Below are positions 43,569 through 53,253 of a DNA stretch of 64,000 nucleotides, in pieces. The first letter of the stretch is position 1, and every line of letters starts with the position of its first letter. The DNA comes from Spirochaeta cellobiosiphila DSM 17781 (GTDB taxonomy: Bacteria; Spirochaetota; Spirochaetia; DSM-17781), in NCBI RefSeq assembly GCF_000426705.1, contig NZ_AUFW01000012.1:1-64000 (forward strand), given 5' to 3'. Below the pieces are notes generated by a model, which searched no databases, was not told where the DNA came from, and was given only the letters and a program-made list of their open reading frames with translations. A program made the translations under genes and the position numbers.

Positions 43569-44669
43569 ATGAGTAATGAAAAAAACTCTGTGACTAGTTC
43601 TGAAGAACCTAAAGCAGATGAAAATACATTTAGTATGTCTGTTAAAGGGTCCAGTTTAACACAGGACGCTTGGCGACGATTAAAGAAAAATAAAATGGCT
43701 ATGTTTGGATTGGGAATTTTTATTTTCTATGCCTTTATAGCGTTTCTTGGACCTTATATCCTCCCCATTTATTCTTACAAATTCCAGGTGATTGATCATA
43801 TTCATCTACCACCATCCTTAACAAAGACGGCGGGAGAGTTATGGTATGAAAAAGAGTCTACCCATATGAAGGCTATTGCTGCTAAAGAAGGTAGAGAATT
43901 AAATGCAGAAGAAAAAGCTGAACTAGATGATATGATCTATCGTATTCATAATGAAACTAAGGTTATAAATGGAAAAACAGTGAAAATCCATGAACGTCAT
44001 TACCTTCTGGGTACTGATTATCTTGGGAGGGATTTGCTGTCTCGTATTATCTATGGTGGTCGAATCTCCATACTGGTCGGCCTTGTTGGTGCACTGGTTG
44101 CTGTATTTATTGGAATTGTATTAGGTGCCCTGGCAGGATTCATGGGTGGTACTGTAGATGCTATAATATCAAGAGTCATTGATGTTATGTATAGCTTACC
44201 TTACATGCTCATGGTAATCATTTTTATGGCAATATTCGGTCAAAACATTTTTAACCTTTTCTTGGCTTTAGCCTTGGTGTCTTGGTTAACCGTTGCCCGG
44301 GTTGTTCGGGGGCAAATTATTTCATTAAAAAATTCTGAGTTTGTTGAAGCTGCTAGAAGTATTGGCGCTGGGACTTGGAGAATTATATTCAGACATTTAT
44401 TGCCTAATACATTAGGTGTCATTATTGTATTCACAACACTTCGTATTCCGTCATTTATTATGAGTGAATCATTTTTATCTTTCTTAGGTTTAGGAATATC
44501 TGCTCCTATGGCTTCCTGGGGAACATTACTGAAAGATGCTATTGATGGTATGAGTCTATTTCCTTGGAAATTAATCTATCCCGCTGGTGCCATGATCCTC
44601 TTTTTGTTTTCTATGAACTTTTTAGGTGATGGCCTAAGAGATGCTTTCGATCCAGAAAGTAGAAATTAA
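43569..44669 (+). CDS. oppC: Oligopeptide ABC transporter permease OppC
   Basis: 366 residues with about six transmembrane segments. The segments YLLGTDYLGRDLLSRIIYGG and FVEAARSIGAGTWRIIFRHL (EAA loop) are OppC hallmarks. It is longer than usual. A charged segment of about 60 residues (near 85-145, rich in Glu/Lys) lies between the first membrane span and the GTDYLGRD motif, so the first periplasmic loop is enlarged. A 40-residue polar N-terminal tail precedes the first span. AGGAGATAAG is the ribosome-binding site. Confidence 0.94.
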   Translation: MSNEKNSVTSSEEPKADENTFSMSVKGSSLTQDAWRRLKKNKMAMFGLGIFIFYAFIAFLGPYILPIYSYKFQVIDHIHLPPSLTKTAGELWYEKESTHMKAIAAKEGRELNAEEKAELDDMIYRIHNETKVINGKTVKIHERHYLLGTDYLGRDLLSRIIYGGRISILVGLVGALVAVFIGIVLGALAGFMGGTVDAIISRVIDVMYSLPYMLMVIIFMAIFGQNIFNLFLALALVSWLTVARVVRGQIISLKNSEFVEAARSIGAGTWRIIFRHLLPNTLGVIIVFTTLRIPSFIMSESFLSFLGLGISAPMASWGTLLKDAIDGMSLFPWKLIYPAGAMILFLFSMNFLGDGLRDAFDPESRN

Positions 44670-44683
44670 AGGAGGTGAACGTA

Positions 44684-45682
44684 GTGAGTAATGAAGTGAT
44701 CTTAGAAGTAAAAGATCTTAAAACATATTTTAAAACTGATCAGGGCATATTGAAGGCTGTTGACGGTGTTTCCTTTGAATTAAAAAAGGGGGAAACTTTA
44801 GGTATTGTAGGAGAATCCGGTTCTGGTAAATCGGTAACCAATATGTCTGTCATGAAGCTGATCCCCCAACCACCGGGACGATATGAGGGGGGTGAAATCC
44901 TTTTTGAAGGTCGTGATGTTTTGAAAATGTCTGAATCAGAACTTCGCCAAATGCGTGGTAACAAAATATCAATGATCTTTCAAAATCCCATGACTAGTTT
45001 GAATCCTTTTCTTAAGATATCTACTCAGTTGATTGAAACTATTATGTTACATCAAAAGTTAAACAAAAAAGCCGCTCGGGAACGAGCTATTGAAATGCTT
45101 AAGTTAGTTGGTATTCCTGGAGCAGAGAACAGAGTTGATGCTTATCCTCACCAATTTTCTGGAGGGATGAGACAACGGGTAATGATTGCGATTGCCTTAA
45201 GTTGTAATCCGGAAATCCTTATCGCCGATGAACCAACAACCGCTTTGGATGTAACCATTCAAGCTCAGATCCTGGAGTTAATGAATTCACTTGCACAGAA
45301 ATTTGGAACAGCTACCATTATGATTACCCACGACTTGGGTGTTGTCGCTGGGATGTGCGATCGAGTTTGTGTTATGTATGCAGGGAAAATAGTGGAAAGA
45401 GCGTCTAATGATGATCTTTTTATGGAACCAAAACATCCATATACTCAAGGTTTAATTAAATCTGTTCCAAGATTGGACAAAACAAATGATAAACGTCTTT
45501 ATTCTATCCCTGGGCAACCACCAAATGTCATCAACCTGCCGGATTGCTGTCCATTTTATCCAAGATGTGAGTATGCAATGGATGTTTGTAAAAACAAGTA
45601 TCCAGATGAAATTAAATTAAGCGAAGGGCGAACAGTAAGTTGTTGGTTGTATGCAGATAAGGAGACAAAGAATGGAAAATGA
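44684..45682 (+). CDS. oppD: Oligopeptide ABC transporter ATPase OppD
   Basis: About 332 residues. Walker A is GESGSGKS (near 40), then the Q-loop, the signature [15 protein letters not shown], Walker [13 protein letters not shown] and the H-loop THDLGVVA. The C-terminal oligo_HPY domain has cysteines in [21 protein letters not shown] choose GTG 44684 because GGAGGT lies 7 nt upstream; GTG 44675 overlaps it. It partners OppF as the ATPase pair of the importer. Confidence 0.95.
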   Translation: MSNEVILEVKDLKTYFKTDQGILKAVDGVSFELKKGETLGIVGESGSGKSVTNMSVMKLIPQPPGRYEGGEILFEGRDVLKMSESELRQMRGNKISMIFQNPMTSLNPFLKISTQLIETIMLHQKLNKKAARERAIEMLKLVGIPGAENRVDAYPHQFSGGMRQRVMIAIALSCNPEILIADEPTTALDVTIQAQILELMNSLAQKFGTATIMITHDLGVVAGMCDRVCVMYAGKIVERASNDDLFMEPKHPYTQGLIKSVPRLDKTNDKRLYSIPGQPPNVINLPDCCPFYPRCEYAMDVCKNKYPDEIKLSEGRTVSCWLYADKETKNGK

Positions 45683-46706
45683 TAAGACTGAAATCTTATT
45701 AGAAGTAAAAAATTTAAAACAACATTTTCCATTGGATGGTGGTTTCTTATTTAAGAAGAAGGTGGGAGCTATTCGCGCTGTCGATGGTGTATCTTTTGAA
45801 CTACGGAGAGGAGAAACTCTTGGTCTCGTTGGTGAATCGGGTTGTGGTAAATCCACTACAGCGAGAGCTATAGCTCAATTGTATAAACCAACTGCTGGTG
45901 AAGTCATCTTAGATGGTGAAGATCTTAATAAATTATCACCTAAAGAAATGGTAACAAGAAGACGAGACGTACAAATGGTCTTTCAAGACCCTTATGCTAG
46001 TTTGAATCCACGAATGACTGTTGGAGATATTATTGCAGAGCCAATGATAATTTTTTCCAATAAAAAGGTAATCGTTCGATCAAAATCTGAAATAGCTGAT
46101 CGTGTTGAATGGTTGATGGAAAAAGTTGGTTTGAATAAACGTTTCAAAAATCGATATCCCCATGAGTTTTCTGGTGGGCAGAGACAACGAATTGGAATAG
46201 CAAGGGCTCTTGCTTTAAATCCAAAACTTATCCTTGCGGATGAACCTGTTTCTGCGTTGGATGTCTCTATCCAATCTCAGATATTAAATCTTTTAAAGGA
46301 TTTACAAGAAGAGTTTGGACTTACTTATTTATTTATAGCCCATGACCTTGCCGTTATTGAATACATTTGTGACCGTATTGCTGTTATGTATTTAGGTACT
46401 ATGGTTGAGATCAGTCCCAGTAGTGGTTTATATAAGAATCCTTTGCACCCTTATACCAAAGCGCTTTTATCAGCTGTACCTATCCCTGATCCTGAGATTG
46501 AAAGAAAAAGAAAACGTATAACCTTAGAGGGCGACGTTCCAAGTCCAGATACAGAACGGGTTGGTTGTTACTTTTATGATAGGTGTGCTTTTAGAATGGA
46601 CCATTGTAAAAATAATATCCCTAAACTTTCTAAGGTAGAAGGTGATCATAAAGTAGCCTGTTTCTTATATCATGATGTGGACGGAAAACTTTTAGAAAAA
46701 AATTAG
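45672..46706 (+). CDS. oppF: Oligopeptide ABC transporter ATPase OppF
   Basis: About 344 residues. Walker A is GESGCGKST (near 60), the signature [15 protein letters not shown], Walker [14 protein letters not shown] and the H-loop [11 protein letters not shown]. The C-terminal oligo_HPY domain contains [10 protein letters not shown]. It begins at ATG 45672 behind GGAGA, overlapping oppD by 11 nt. It is the last gene of the opp operon. Confidence 0.95.
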   Translation: MENDKTEILLEVKNLKQHFPLDGGFLFKKKVGAIRAVDGVSFELRRGETLGLVGESGCGKSTTARAIAQLYKPTAGEVILDGEDLNKLSPKEMVTRRRDVQMVFQDPYASLNPRMTVGDIIAEPMIIFSNKKVIVRSKSEIADRVEWLMEKVGLNKRFKNRYPHEFSGGQRQRIGIARALALNPKLILADEPVSALDVSIQSQILNLLKDLQEEFGLTYLFIAHDLAVIEYICDRIAVMYLGTMVEISPSSGLYKNPLHPYTKALLSAVPIPDPEIERKRKRITLEGDVPSPDTERVGCYFYDRCAFRMDHCKNNIPKLSKVEGDHKVACFLYHDVDGKLLEKN

Positions 46707-46711
46707 ATTAT

Positions 46712-47209
46712 TTAGTTATTATTGATGAAGGGCTTGTTAAGCTTTGAGGAGAGTAGTTCTCCCCATGTGACAAGCTCTTTTTTTTGGTTTAATGATCTTT
46801 TTTCAATGTCTAGTGAACCTATATTCATAGAATTGATTGTTAGAGTACACATTCCCTTTGGTTGGATATCTTTTTTCTTATTAGTTTGTATAGAGTGAAA
46901 GACGGATGATGTTAATTCAATGCTTTCAATACTTTCAATGTTACCTATCATTTTTTTTCCAATTATCCCTAAACCATAAAAATGAATAAAAGAATTATGG
47001 GATAAGTCAAAGGTCCAATACTCATTATATAGACTGGCTAATAAGGTTATAAAAATAACTATGACTATAAAAGCATTGATGTCTTTTAGCAAAATGGCGG
47101 ATATAATTAAACTGAGACAGATTAGCCCATTAATAATACGCATGATTTTAGATAGGCGAAATACTAATGCGTTCTCTTTTATTATTAATTTTAGTTGAGA
47201 TCCAAACAC
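46712..47209 (-). CDS. Two-span membrane protein, function unknown
   Basis: 165 residues. Two hydrophobic segments (about 23-42 and 46-62) are followed by a soluble beta-rich part with IESIESIELTSSVFHSIQ and GMCTLTINSMNIGSLDIE, which resembles bacterial PH-like membrane domains. No family is certain. It starts at 47209, sharing a base with the stop codon of the HAD gene, so the two are coupled. Its 3' end is 6 nt from the convergent oppF stop. Confidence 0.5.
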   Translation of the reverse strand: MFGSQLKLIIKENALVFRLSKIMRIINGLICLSLIISAILLKDINAFIVIVIFITLLASLYNEYWTFDLSHNSFIHFYGLGIIGKKMIGNIESIESIELTSSVFHSIQTNKKKDIQPKGMCTLTINSMNIGSLDIEKRSLNQKKELVTWGELLSSKLNKPFINNN

Positions 47210-47841
47210 TAAAGACTCCTTAAATACAAGGGGAGATCAAAAATATTGTTAATATGAGGGAAAGGATGTTTCTTATATTCATTATCATATTCATCTACCA
47301 ATAATACATGTCCACCCATTTCCTGAAAAGGATACAAGTATTTGGGATGATCATCAATGAATAGTGTGTTCTCTATTGTGTAATGAGCGACATCGAGAGC
47401 TTTAGTATAACTGGATATATGAGGTTTGCCTTTGAGATTATTATATTCTATGTCAAAAATGTGTTCAAAGCAGTGGGTGATTTCTAAATAGTCTAGAACA
47501 CGTAAGGCATGATCTCGAGGAGCGTTTGTCAATATCGACATAGGTAGCTTTAAGGACGAAAGCATCTGTGTCAAATTTCTTTCACGTTTGAGGTACTTGT
47601 GTATGTTCTTTGGATGCACTGCGTCAAAGAAAGACGTGATATCGGTTAAGCCTTTTGTTTTACGTAACCATTCGAGAGTTGTACCATATCTTTTGTTTTC
47701 TTTTCTAAGGACAAGTGCTTCTTCAATGGTAACACCTAAATAATTGGCAACAAATTCATTCATTCGTTGATTAATGGCTTCACTAAAACCCCAAGATCCT
47801 TGATAGAGAGTGTTATCGAGATCAAATAAAAGATATTTCAT
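47209..47841 (-). CDS. HAD-superfamily pyrimidine 5'-nucleotidase-like phosphatase
   Basis: 210 residues. HAD motif I is LLFDLDNTLYQGSWG at the N-terminus, motif II is SILTNAPRDHALRVL, motif III has KALDVAHY, and motif IV is LFIDDHPKYLYPF. The DLDNTLY start followed by a helical cap fits SDT1/YjjG-like pyrimidine nucleotidases (haloacid dehalogenase subfamily I, variant 3.5). The substrate is not settled by sequence. It is linked to the membrane protein gene downstream. Confidence 0.85.
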   Translation of the reverse strand: MKYLLFDLDNTLYQGSWGFSEAINQRMNEFVANYLGVTIEEALVLRKENKRYGTTLEWLRKTKGLTDITSFFDAVHPKNIHKYLKRERNLTQMLSSLKLPMSILTNAPRDHALRVLDYLEITHCFEHIFDIEYNNLKGKPHISSYTKALDVAHYTIENTLFIDDHPKYLYPFQEMGGHVLLVDEYDNEYKKHPFPHINNIFDLPLYLRSL

Positions 47842-47846
47842 TGTAT

Positions 47847-48554
47847 TTATTCTATAATTACCACAGAAAGGGTTTGTCCTTTCGTCGATATCTCCTGTAA
47901 ATGATTCAAGGGATCAGTCAATTTTTGCCCTTTATAAATATAGTAATAGTGATGTTTTCCTGCTAACAATTTAAGGGATACTGAATATACACCTTGTTCT
48001 TTTTCAATCATGGGAGTGAAAAAAGGATCATAATTATTAAAATCACCACAAAGGTAGACTGTCTGCCCCGGTTCAGCTCTGAATGAGAATTGTACGACAT
48101 TAGGTTCAATGATTTGTGGGCTTTGTAAGTAATTGTATTTCTTATCCGTAAGGGATATCCGTGAGATTTCTGTTCCCCATGAATCAGTTTCTGTATTTGG
48201 ATTAGTGGGATCAGGCTTCCATAATCCATTTTCGATGATTCTATATTGAAGATCATTTTCATCACTACTCAATGGATATAGATAGAAAAATACCCCTTTT
48301 TCATTTCTTTTAAAAAGATGAATTTTTTTATAGTTTTCATTTTCAAAAGCAATTCCTACCATTCTTGTATTACCAGTTGGTTTCTGTGTGAATAAGATAT
48401 TTCCATTCCATAGTCTTGGCTCACTAGCCTTATCTAGAACTGATAATGTTAGATGGGTTGCTAATTGATTAACAGGCTGTATATCATTTGACCAGCCCAT
48501 ATGGCTAACGAGTATAGTAATTAGTATAATAAATAGTTGTTTAACGGTTCTCAT
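47847..48554 (-). CDS. Secreted E-set/CBM48-like glycan-binding protein
   Basis: 235 residues with a signal peptide (hydrophobic residues about 4-20, ending SHMGWS). The C-terminal domain (about 145-235) has VVQFSFRAEPGQTVYLCGDF, NNYDPFFTPMIEKEQGVYSV and KHHYYYIYKGQKLTDP, a CBM48/AMPK-type E-set fold. The first half seems to be a degenerate copy (VGIAFENENYKKIHLF). It could bind glycans in the periplasm. It is transcribed towards the HAD gene, 5 nt upstream of it. Confidence 0.7.
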   Translation of the reverse strand: MRTVKQLFIILITILVSHMGWSNDIQPVNQLATHLTLSVLDKASEPRLWNGNILFTQKPTGNTRMVGIAFENENYKKIHLFKRNEKGVFFYLYPLSSDENDLQYRIIENGLWKPDPTNPNTETDSWGTEISRISLTDKKYNYLQSPQIIEPNVVQFSFRAEPGQTVYLCGDFNNYDPFFTPMIEKEQGVYSVSLKLLAGKHHYYYIYKGQKLTDPLNHLQEISTKGQTLSVVIIE

Positions 48555-48644
48555 AATTCTGATATATTTAAATTCGGTTGCTATCTTAACTGACTTTAAT
48601 AAGATTGGTTCAATAAACCTTTATAAAGGGACGATAATTTCTGT

Positions 48645-51600
48645 ATGCCAAGTCTGGATGCTATTGAAGATATAAAACGACAAATTCAGTCTTTCGCTAA
48701 TGAACCTACTATAAGACAGGAACGAGGCGAGGATTTAGAAGATATACAACCACCTGTATCAGATATTTCTGAAGATCTCAATTCTTTGCTGGAAGAAACA
48801 AGAGAAGAATTGGATCAAGAGCCTGAACCGGCACCTGAAGAGGAATATTCAGATCTAGATATTGATTCCTTTTTTGATGATGATCTGGATTTACCAGAAG
48901 ACGGTAATCTTTCTGTTCCTGATGATTTGTTCGGTGATGACTTACTATCTGATGAACCATTTTCAGATGATGCTTTCTCTGACTCGGTTGAGAATCAGGA
49001 TGAAGATTTTTCTGACTTTGATCTTGATGAGGTCGGTGAGATTCCTGAAATTGAAGACTCACTCGAGGAACAGACCGATGATCTCGATGTTCTAGAAAAC
49101 TTTGATGATGTTCCAGATTTGGAATCCAGTACAGAAGATCAAGAGGATTCTTTTGGCATTGACAACAATGTGGAATTTGAAAGTAAGGATGTTACTCAGA
49201 ATGATAGCCTTGATGATGACCTAGATCCTTCTGTTGATACTGCTGCTTTAGCAGCATTTGATTCAGATATGGATTTTTCTATTGATGATGATTTGGCTGA
49301 ATTATCAGCTAATATAAATGATCCTTCAAATGATGAAGAGTCCAGTGTAGAGGAAGAACCTCCTGTTGATGGTTTAGATATCACTTCTGAACCAGACAGT
49401 CCTCGAGATTTGGATATTGATTTAGATGATTCTATTGATATTGAAGAAGAATCTTTTGATGAACTGGAAGATATTCCTGAGATGGAAACTTCGGGAGACC
49501 TTGATCTTGATTTGCCTGATTTTGGTGAGGACATGGGTGATCCAGGTTTTAGTGATGAAGACTTTGAGTTTTCCTTCGATGAAGATTTATCAGACAAACC
49601 TAGTGACAGTACTCCTGATGAATTAGAAGAATTTTCTTTAGATGATCCAATAAAAGAACAAGCCTCCACTGATGATGATATGGTTTTTCCAGATTTTTCA
49701 AATGATATGGAATTGGATTCCTCTTCTGATGATGAATTTTCAATCGAAACTAATATCTCCGATGATTTTCCTGAATTAGCCAGTTTTGATAGTGATGATG
49801 ATTTTGAGTCTAATGAAGATGATGAATTTGATTTAGGTGATTTTGGTAGTGAATTTGGTCTAAATGAAGAAGACGATTTGCTATCTGATCCTGGAAGCCT
49901 GAATCCTGCAATGGATATGAGCCTTGATAAGGGTGAACAACCAGGTGAGTTTGAAATATCAGAAGAGGAATTTAAAAAACTTCAAAGAAAGTTAGGAACC
50001 CTACCTCTAAACTTAAGGATTGCTATTGAAGAAGCTATTGGAGAAAAGGATCTGTCAACTGAGGATAATCAAAGAATTATAAATATGTTGATTAAAGATG
50101 CTTCTCCTAAAGCTCTGGCTAAGACGGTTGGGGATATCTTAGGAAAAGTAATCAGAATCCCTTCTGGATTTAAAGAAAGTGGACTTGAGTTAGATCGAAA
50201 GCGATCTACTCTCCTATATAATGCGGTTCATATAATGCTTCCCATCATAAGGAATGCATTTTTATTAAGTATATTGACTGGTGTTTTAATTATATTGGGA
50301 TATCAGTTCGCATATAGACCATTAAAGGCAAAGAATTTATATACGCGGGGCTATGAGAGTGTTCTGGATGACGACTATGAATTGGGCAAAGAAGATTTTA
50401 GATTGGCCTGGAATACATGGAAAGATAAAAGTTGGTTTTACAAATACGCAGAAGCCTATTTGAGTCGTCGACAGTATGATTACGCAGCAGAAAAGTATAG
50501 TCAATTAATTCAGAATTATCCTAAAGAAACAAATGGCTACCTGGAATGGGCCAAAATGGCTAGTAACGATCGTAATGACTATGCTGAAGCCGAACGTATT
50601 TTGAAGATGGGCTTAGATATAAATCGTAATGATTACGACTTGAAACTCTATCTTGGTGATAACTATCTTGAATGGGCTTATGAAGATCCCTCCTACTTTG
50701 AATCTGCTAGGCGTTCCTATGCTGAGTTGCGACAGGAAGCTGGAGGCAAGAATGAAATCTGGATGAGAATGTTAAGGCTTTTTATACGTACTGATAATAT
50801 AAAAGAAGTAAATAGGATCAAAGATATGTATCTTGATGTTCCAGCAAGGAATCTGGCCAGTTTTGGGGATACTTGGGCAGAATTAGGAGGATATCTTATA
50901 GATAGGGATGAAATTTCTGATGTTGAATCTATACTTTTAAAATCCTATGAAATTAATCCGTCTTATCCTGAAACACATTATGAATTAGCCAGATATTTTG
51001 ATCAAATAGGTAAGGAGGGAGATGAAAAGAAGGCCCTGACTTCCGCTTTATATTTTTTTGAACAATCCATGCCTTTATCTCAGAGGCGTCTTCCTAAGCT
51101 AGTAGACACTCATAAACGAATCGGAAAGTTGCAGTATGATGAAGGGGATTATCTGTCTGCAGAACAATCTTATGGGGCTGCTTTAAATATTTATGAAGAT
51201 AGTAAGTCTAGAGGATTAATGTCTGCACGTAAAGAATTTGGTGAAATATACAAATTAATGGGAGACCTCAACTATTATGTGTCACATGATTATCAGACCG
51301 CTTTAGACTATTATGTTGAAGGGGAGAGGAATTATTATCAAGAACCAGAAGTGAATTATAGAAAAGGATTCGTTTACTATCTACAAAATAAGTTTAAGAA
51401 ATCTCTCGATGAGTTTTATGACTCTTTGGACTCAATTGAGAATAATGAAAACCTTCGTTATGCTATGGCGAATACTTTGTATAGGAGAAAGGATTATTAT
51501 GCTGCTCGCGGATATTATGAGGGTCTTAAGAAGGACCTTGAGGCCAAATATCAATCCATAGACATGTTGCTTCCTGAAGATAACCCCGATCATGAATATC

Positions 51601-51881
51601 TAGTTGAGGATTTGTATAAGGTTTACAACAATTTAGGTGTCTCACTTGTGCAGGTATCACGTAGGATGGGAGATAATTCAAAAAAAGGAGAAGCCCAGTA
51701 TTATTTTACTAAGGCTTCTGAATTAATCGATAATTTGTCAAGAGATCCAGATTCAGGTGTTCGAGAAGAGCTTGCTAATTTGCCTTATGTGAACTCAAGA
51801 TTACTATTATATCCTCAGTCAGAAGCAGACCTAGAGATATATCAAGATATTCCTAGGGACTTGCAATCAGATCAGTTTTAA
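48645..51881 (+). CDS. Very large acidic TPR membrane protein (FlcA-like)
   Basis: 1078 residues. The N-terminal ~440 residues are extremely acidic (long Asp/Glu/Ser runs such as DDDLDLPEDGNLSVPDDLF) and low in complexity. Residues about 440-520 are helical (KKLQRKLGTLPLNLRIAIEE). A transmembrane segment (AFLLSILTGVLIILGYQFAY) lies near 545-565. The remainder is TPR-rich up to about 1040. This layout resembles BB0236/FlcA, the spirochaetal periplasmic flagellar collar protein, but the call rests on architecture, not alignment. With one span the acidic part is probably cytoplasmic and the TPR part periplasmic. No Shine-Dalgarno sequence is obvious; GATAAT ends 6 nt before ATG. Confidence 0.5.
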   Translation: MPSLDAIEDIKRQIQSFANEPTIRQERGEDLEDIQPPVSDISEDLNSLLEETREELDQEPEPAPEEEYSDLDIDSFFDDDLDLPEDGNLSVPDDLFGDDLLSDEPFSDDAFSDSVENQDEDFSDFDLDEVGEIPEIEDSLEEQTDDLDVLENFDDVPDLESSTEDQEDSFGIDNNVEFESKDVTQNDSLDDDLDPSVDTAALAAFDSDMDFSIDDDLAELSANINDPSNDEESSVEEEPPVDGLDITSEPDSPRDLDIDLDDSIDIEEESFDELEDIPEMETSGDLDLDLPDFGEDMGDPGFSDEDFEFSFDEDLSDKPSDSTPDELEEFSLDDPIKEQASTDDDMVFPDFSNDMELDSSSDDEFSIETNISDDFPELASFDSDDDFESNEDDEFDLGDFGSEFGLNEEDDLLSDPGSLNPAMDMSLDKGEQPGEFEISEEEFKKLQRKLGTLPLNLRIAIEEAIGEKDLSTEDNQRIINMLIKDASPKALAKTVGDILGKVIRIPSGFKESGLELDRKRSTLLYNAVHIMLPIIRNAFLLSILTGVLIILGYQFAYRPLKAKNLYTRGYESVLDDDYELGKEDFRLAWNTWKDKSWFYKYAEAYLSRRQYDYAAEKYSQLIQNYPKETNGYLEWAKMASNDRNDYAEAERILKMGLDINRNDYDLKLYLGDNYLEWAYEDPSYFESARRSYAELRQEAGGKNEIWMRMLRLFIRTDNIKEVNRIKDMYLDVPARNLASFGDTWAELGGYLIDRDEISDVESILLKSYEINPSYPETHYELARYFDQIGKEGDEKKALTSALYFFEQSMPLSQRRLPKLVDTHKRIGKLQYDEGDYLSAEQSYGAALNIYEDSKSRGLMSARKEFGEIYKLMGDLNYYVSHDYQTALDYYVEGERNYYQEPEVNYRKGFVYYLQNKFKKSLDEFYDSLDSIENNENLRYAMANTLYRRKDYYAARGYYEGLKKDLEAKYQSIDMLLPEDNPDHEYLVEDLYKVYNNLGVSLVQVSRRMGDNSKKGEAQYYFTKASELIDNLSRDPDSGVREELANLPYVNSRLLLYPQSEADLEIYQDIPRDLQSDQF

Positions 51882-51883
51882 AA

Positions 51884-52966
51884 TTAGACACTAACCATCC
51901 AATTGTATTTATCCTCTTTTGAACCATATTGAATACCTTTTAATGTTAAAAGAAGTTCCTTGGTCAGTTCTCCCATTTTTCCAGCATTAAAGACTTTTGT
52001 TTTGCCTTTATGGGTCATTGATTCTAAAAAGCTGATTCCTGCTGCTGTACCAGTTACAAAACATTCCTTGCCAGCATCCAAGGCTTCTTCGATTGATATT
52101 TGTCGTTCTACGACGGTCAATCCCATATCGACAGCTAGTGTCATAATGCTTTTTCTAGTGATGCCAGGTAGAATCGTATCTCCTAAAGATGGAGTTACAA
52201 GCGTGCCATCATTTAGAAGTATAAAAAAATTACTACTAGAGCCTTCTTCTATGTACTTGCTCTCCATACTATCGAGAAATATAGCCTCCATATAGCCTTG
52301 TTGCTCTGCTTCTTTTTTAGCAAGTGTGGGAATGACATAATTAGCATCACATTTTATCCAACCTGTACCTCGTTTAGTAGCACGAATACGGTCTGTTGTA
52401 ATTGCTTTTGAGCTTCCTGTTCCAAAATAAGAACTTACTGGTGTTGATATAACAATAAACCAGGGGGCTTCACTATATCCTAAGCCGATAGCCGCTTCTG
52501 AATAAGTAAATGGTCTTATATAGATAGAATGACCTGATAGAAAATTATCTTTTTCCCAAACACTAGCGTATTCTGGCGTAAAACCTAGTTCTTGATTTCT
52601 TTTAGCTATCCCTTTAACAGCATTCAGGAATACTTTTTCATCAATCCCAGGCATATGAAGACCCTCCATAGAACTTTTCATTCTTTTAGCATTTTCATCA
52701 GGTCTGAATATTTTTAAGCTACCATCTTTTTGAGGAAACGCTTTTAATCCTTCAAAGCATCCCATACCGTACTGGCTTGTATAGGAAACCATTGGCAATT
52801 GCCCTAGTTCATTTCTTTTGGCTAATAGTTCTGATTTATCTTGAGATGAAAGTTGAAGCTCTTCTTCAAAAGAGAAATGCTTCTTTTCTTCAAAATTTCC
52901 TTTCCAAGATTGATTTATATATTTTGCTGTATAAATCCATGGCAAAATTGATAAAGAAAATCCCAT
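51884..52966 (-). CDS. ilvE: Branched-chain amino acid aminotransferase
   Basis: 360 residues. A fold type IV PLP enzyme of the group II branched-chain type: the segment MVSYTSQYGMGCFEGLKAF, the arginine-containing FRPDENAKRM, the PLP-lysine region GTGWIKCDANYVIPTLAKK, EEGSSSNFFILL and GDTILPGITRKSI. It transfers amino groups between branched-chain keto acids and glutamate. It lies 287 nt from the divergent porin. AAGGGAGAAA is the ribosome-binding site before ATG 52966. Confidence 0.93.
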   Translation of the reverse strand: MGFSLSILPWIYTAKYINQSWKGNFEEKKHFSFEEELQLSSQDKSELLAKRNELGQLPMVSYTSQYGMGCFEGLKAFPQKDGSLKIFRPDENAKRMKSSMEGLHMPGIDEKVFLNAVKGIAKRNQELGFTPEYASVWEKDNFLSGHSIYIRPFTYSEAAIGLGYSEAPWFIVISTPVSSYFGTGSSKAITTDRIRATKRGTGWIKCDANYVIPTLAKKEAEQQGYMEAIFLDSMESKYIEEGSSSNFFILLNDGTLVTPSLGDTILPGITRKSIMTLAVDMGLTVVERQISIEEALDAGKECFVTGTAAGISFLESMTHKGKTKVFNAGKMGELTKELLLTLKGIQYGSKEDKYNWMVSV

Positions 52967-53158
52967 TTAAATTTCTCCCTTTTTAATACAGATAAAGCTA
53001 TTTAATCAGTCCTTTAAAAAAAAGTCCAATCTTACATAAAAGGGCTTGTATTTTTTACAAATACTATGTGTTCGGATAAATATATTGCCATTGGCAGAGT
53101 TATCTCCATTATGTCCATATAGAATTGTTAGTAGACCTTTAAAAAAGTAAAGAAAAAC

Positions 53159-53188
53159 TTGACAGAAAAAATTAGCACTGGATATACT
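53159..53188 (+). promoter_or_regulatory. Strong promoter of the porin-like gene
   Basis: A consensus TTGACA and TATACT are separated by 18 nt, about 65 nt before ATG 53254. This suits an abundant envelope protein. Confidence 0.7.
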
Positions 53189-53253
53189 GAAACAAATAAG
53201 AAGGTTAATGGGTATTATCCATTGATCGATTAAAAAACGGAGGAAAAGTTTTT

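Noticed and set aside
49196-49669. Long Ser/Lys/Glu-rich open frame antisense to the acidic TPR gene
   Set aside because: It is the mirror of the Asp/Glu/Ser-rich repeats on the plus strand and has no ribosome-binding site or domain.
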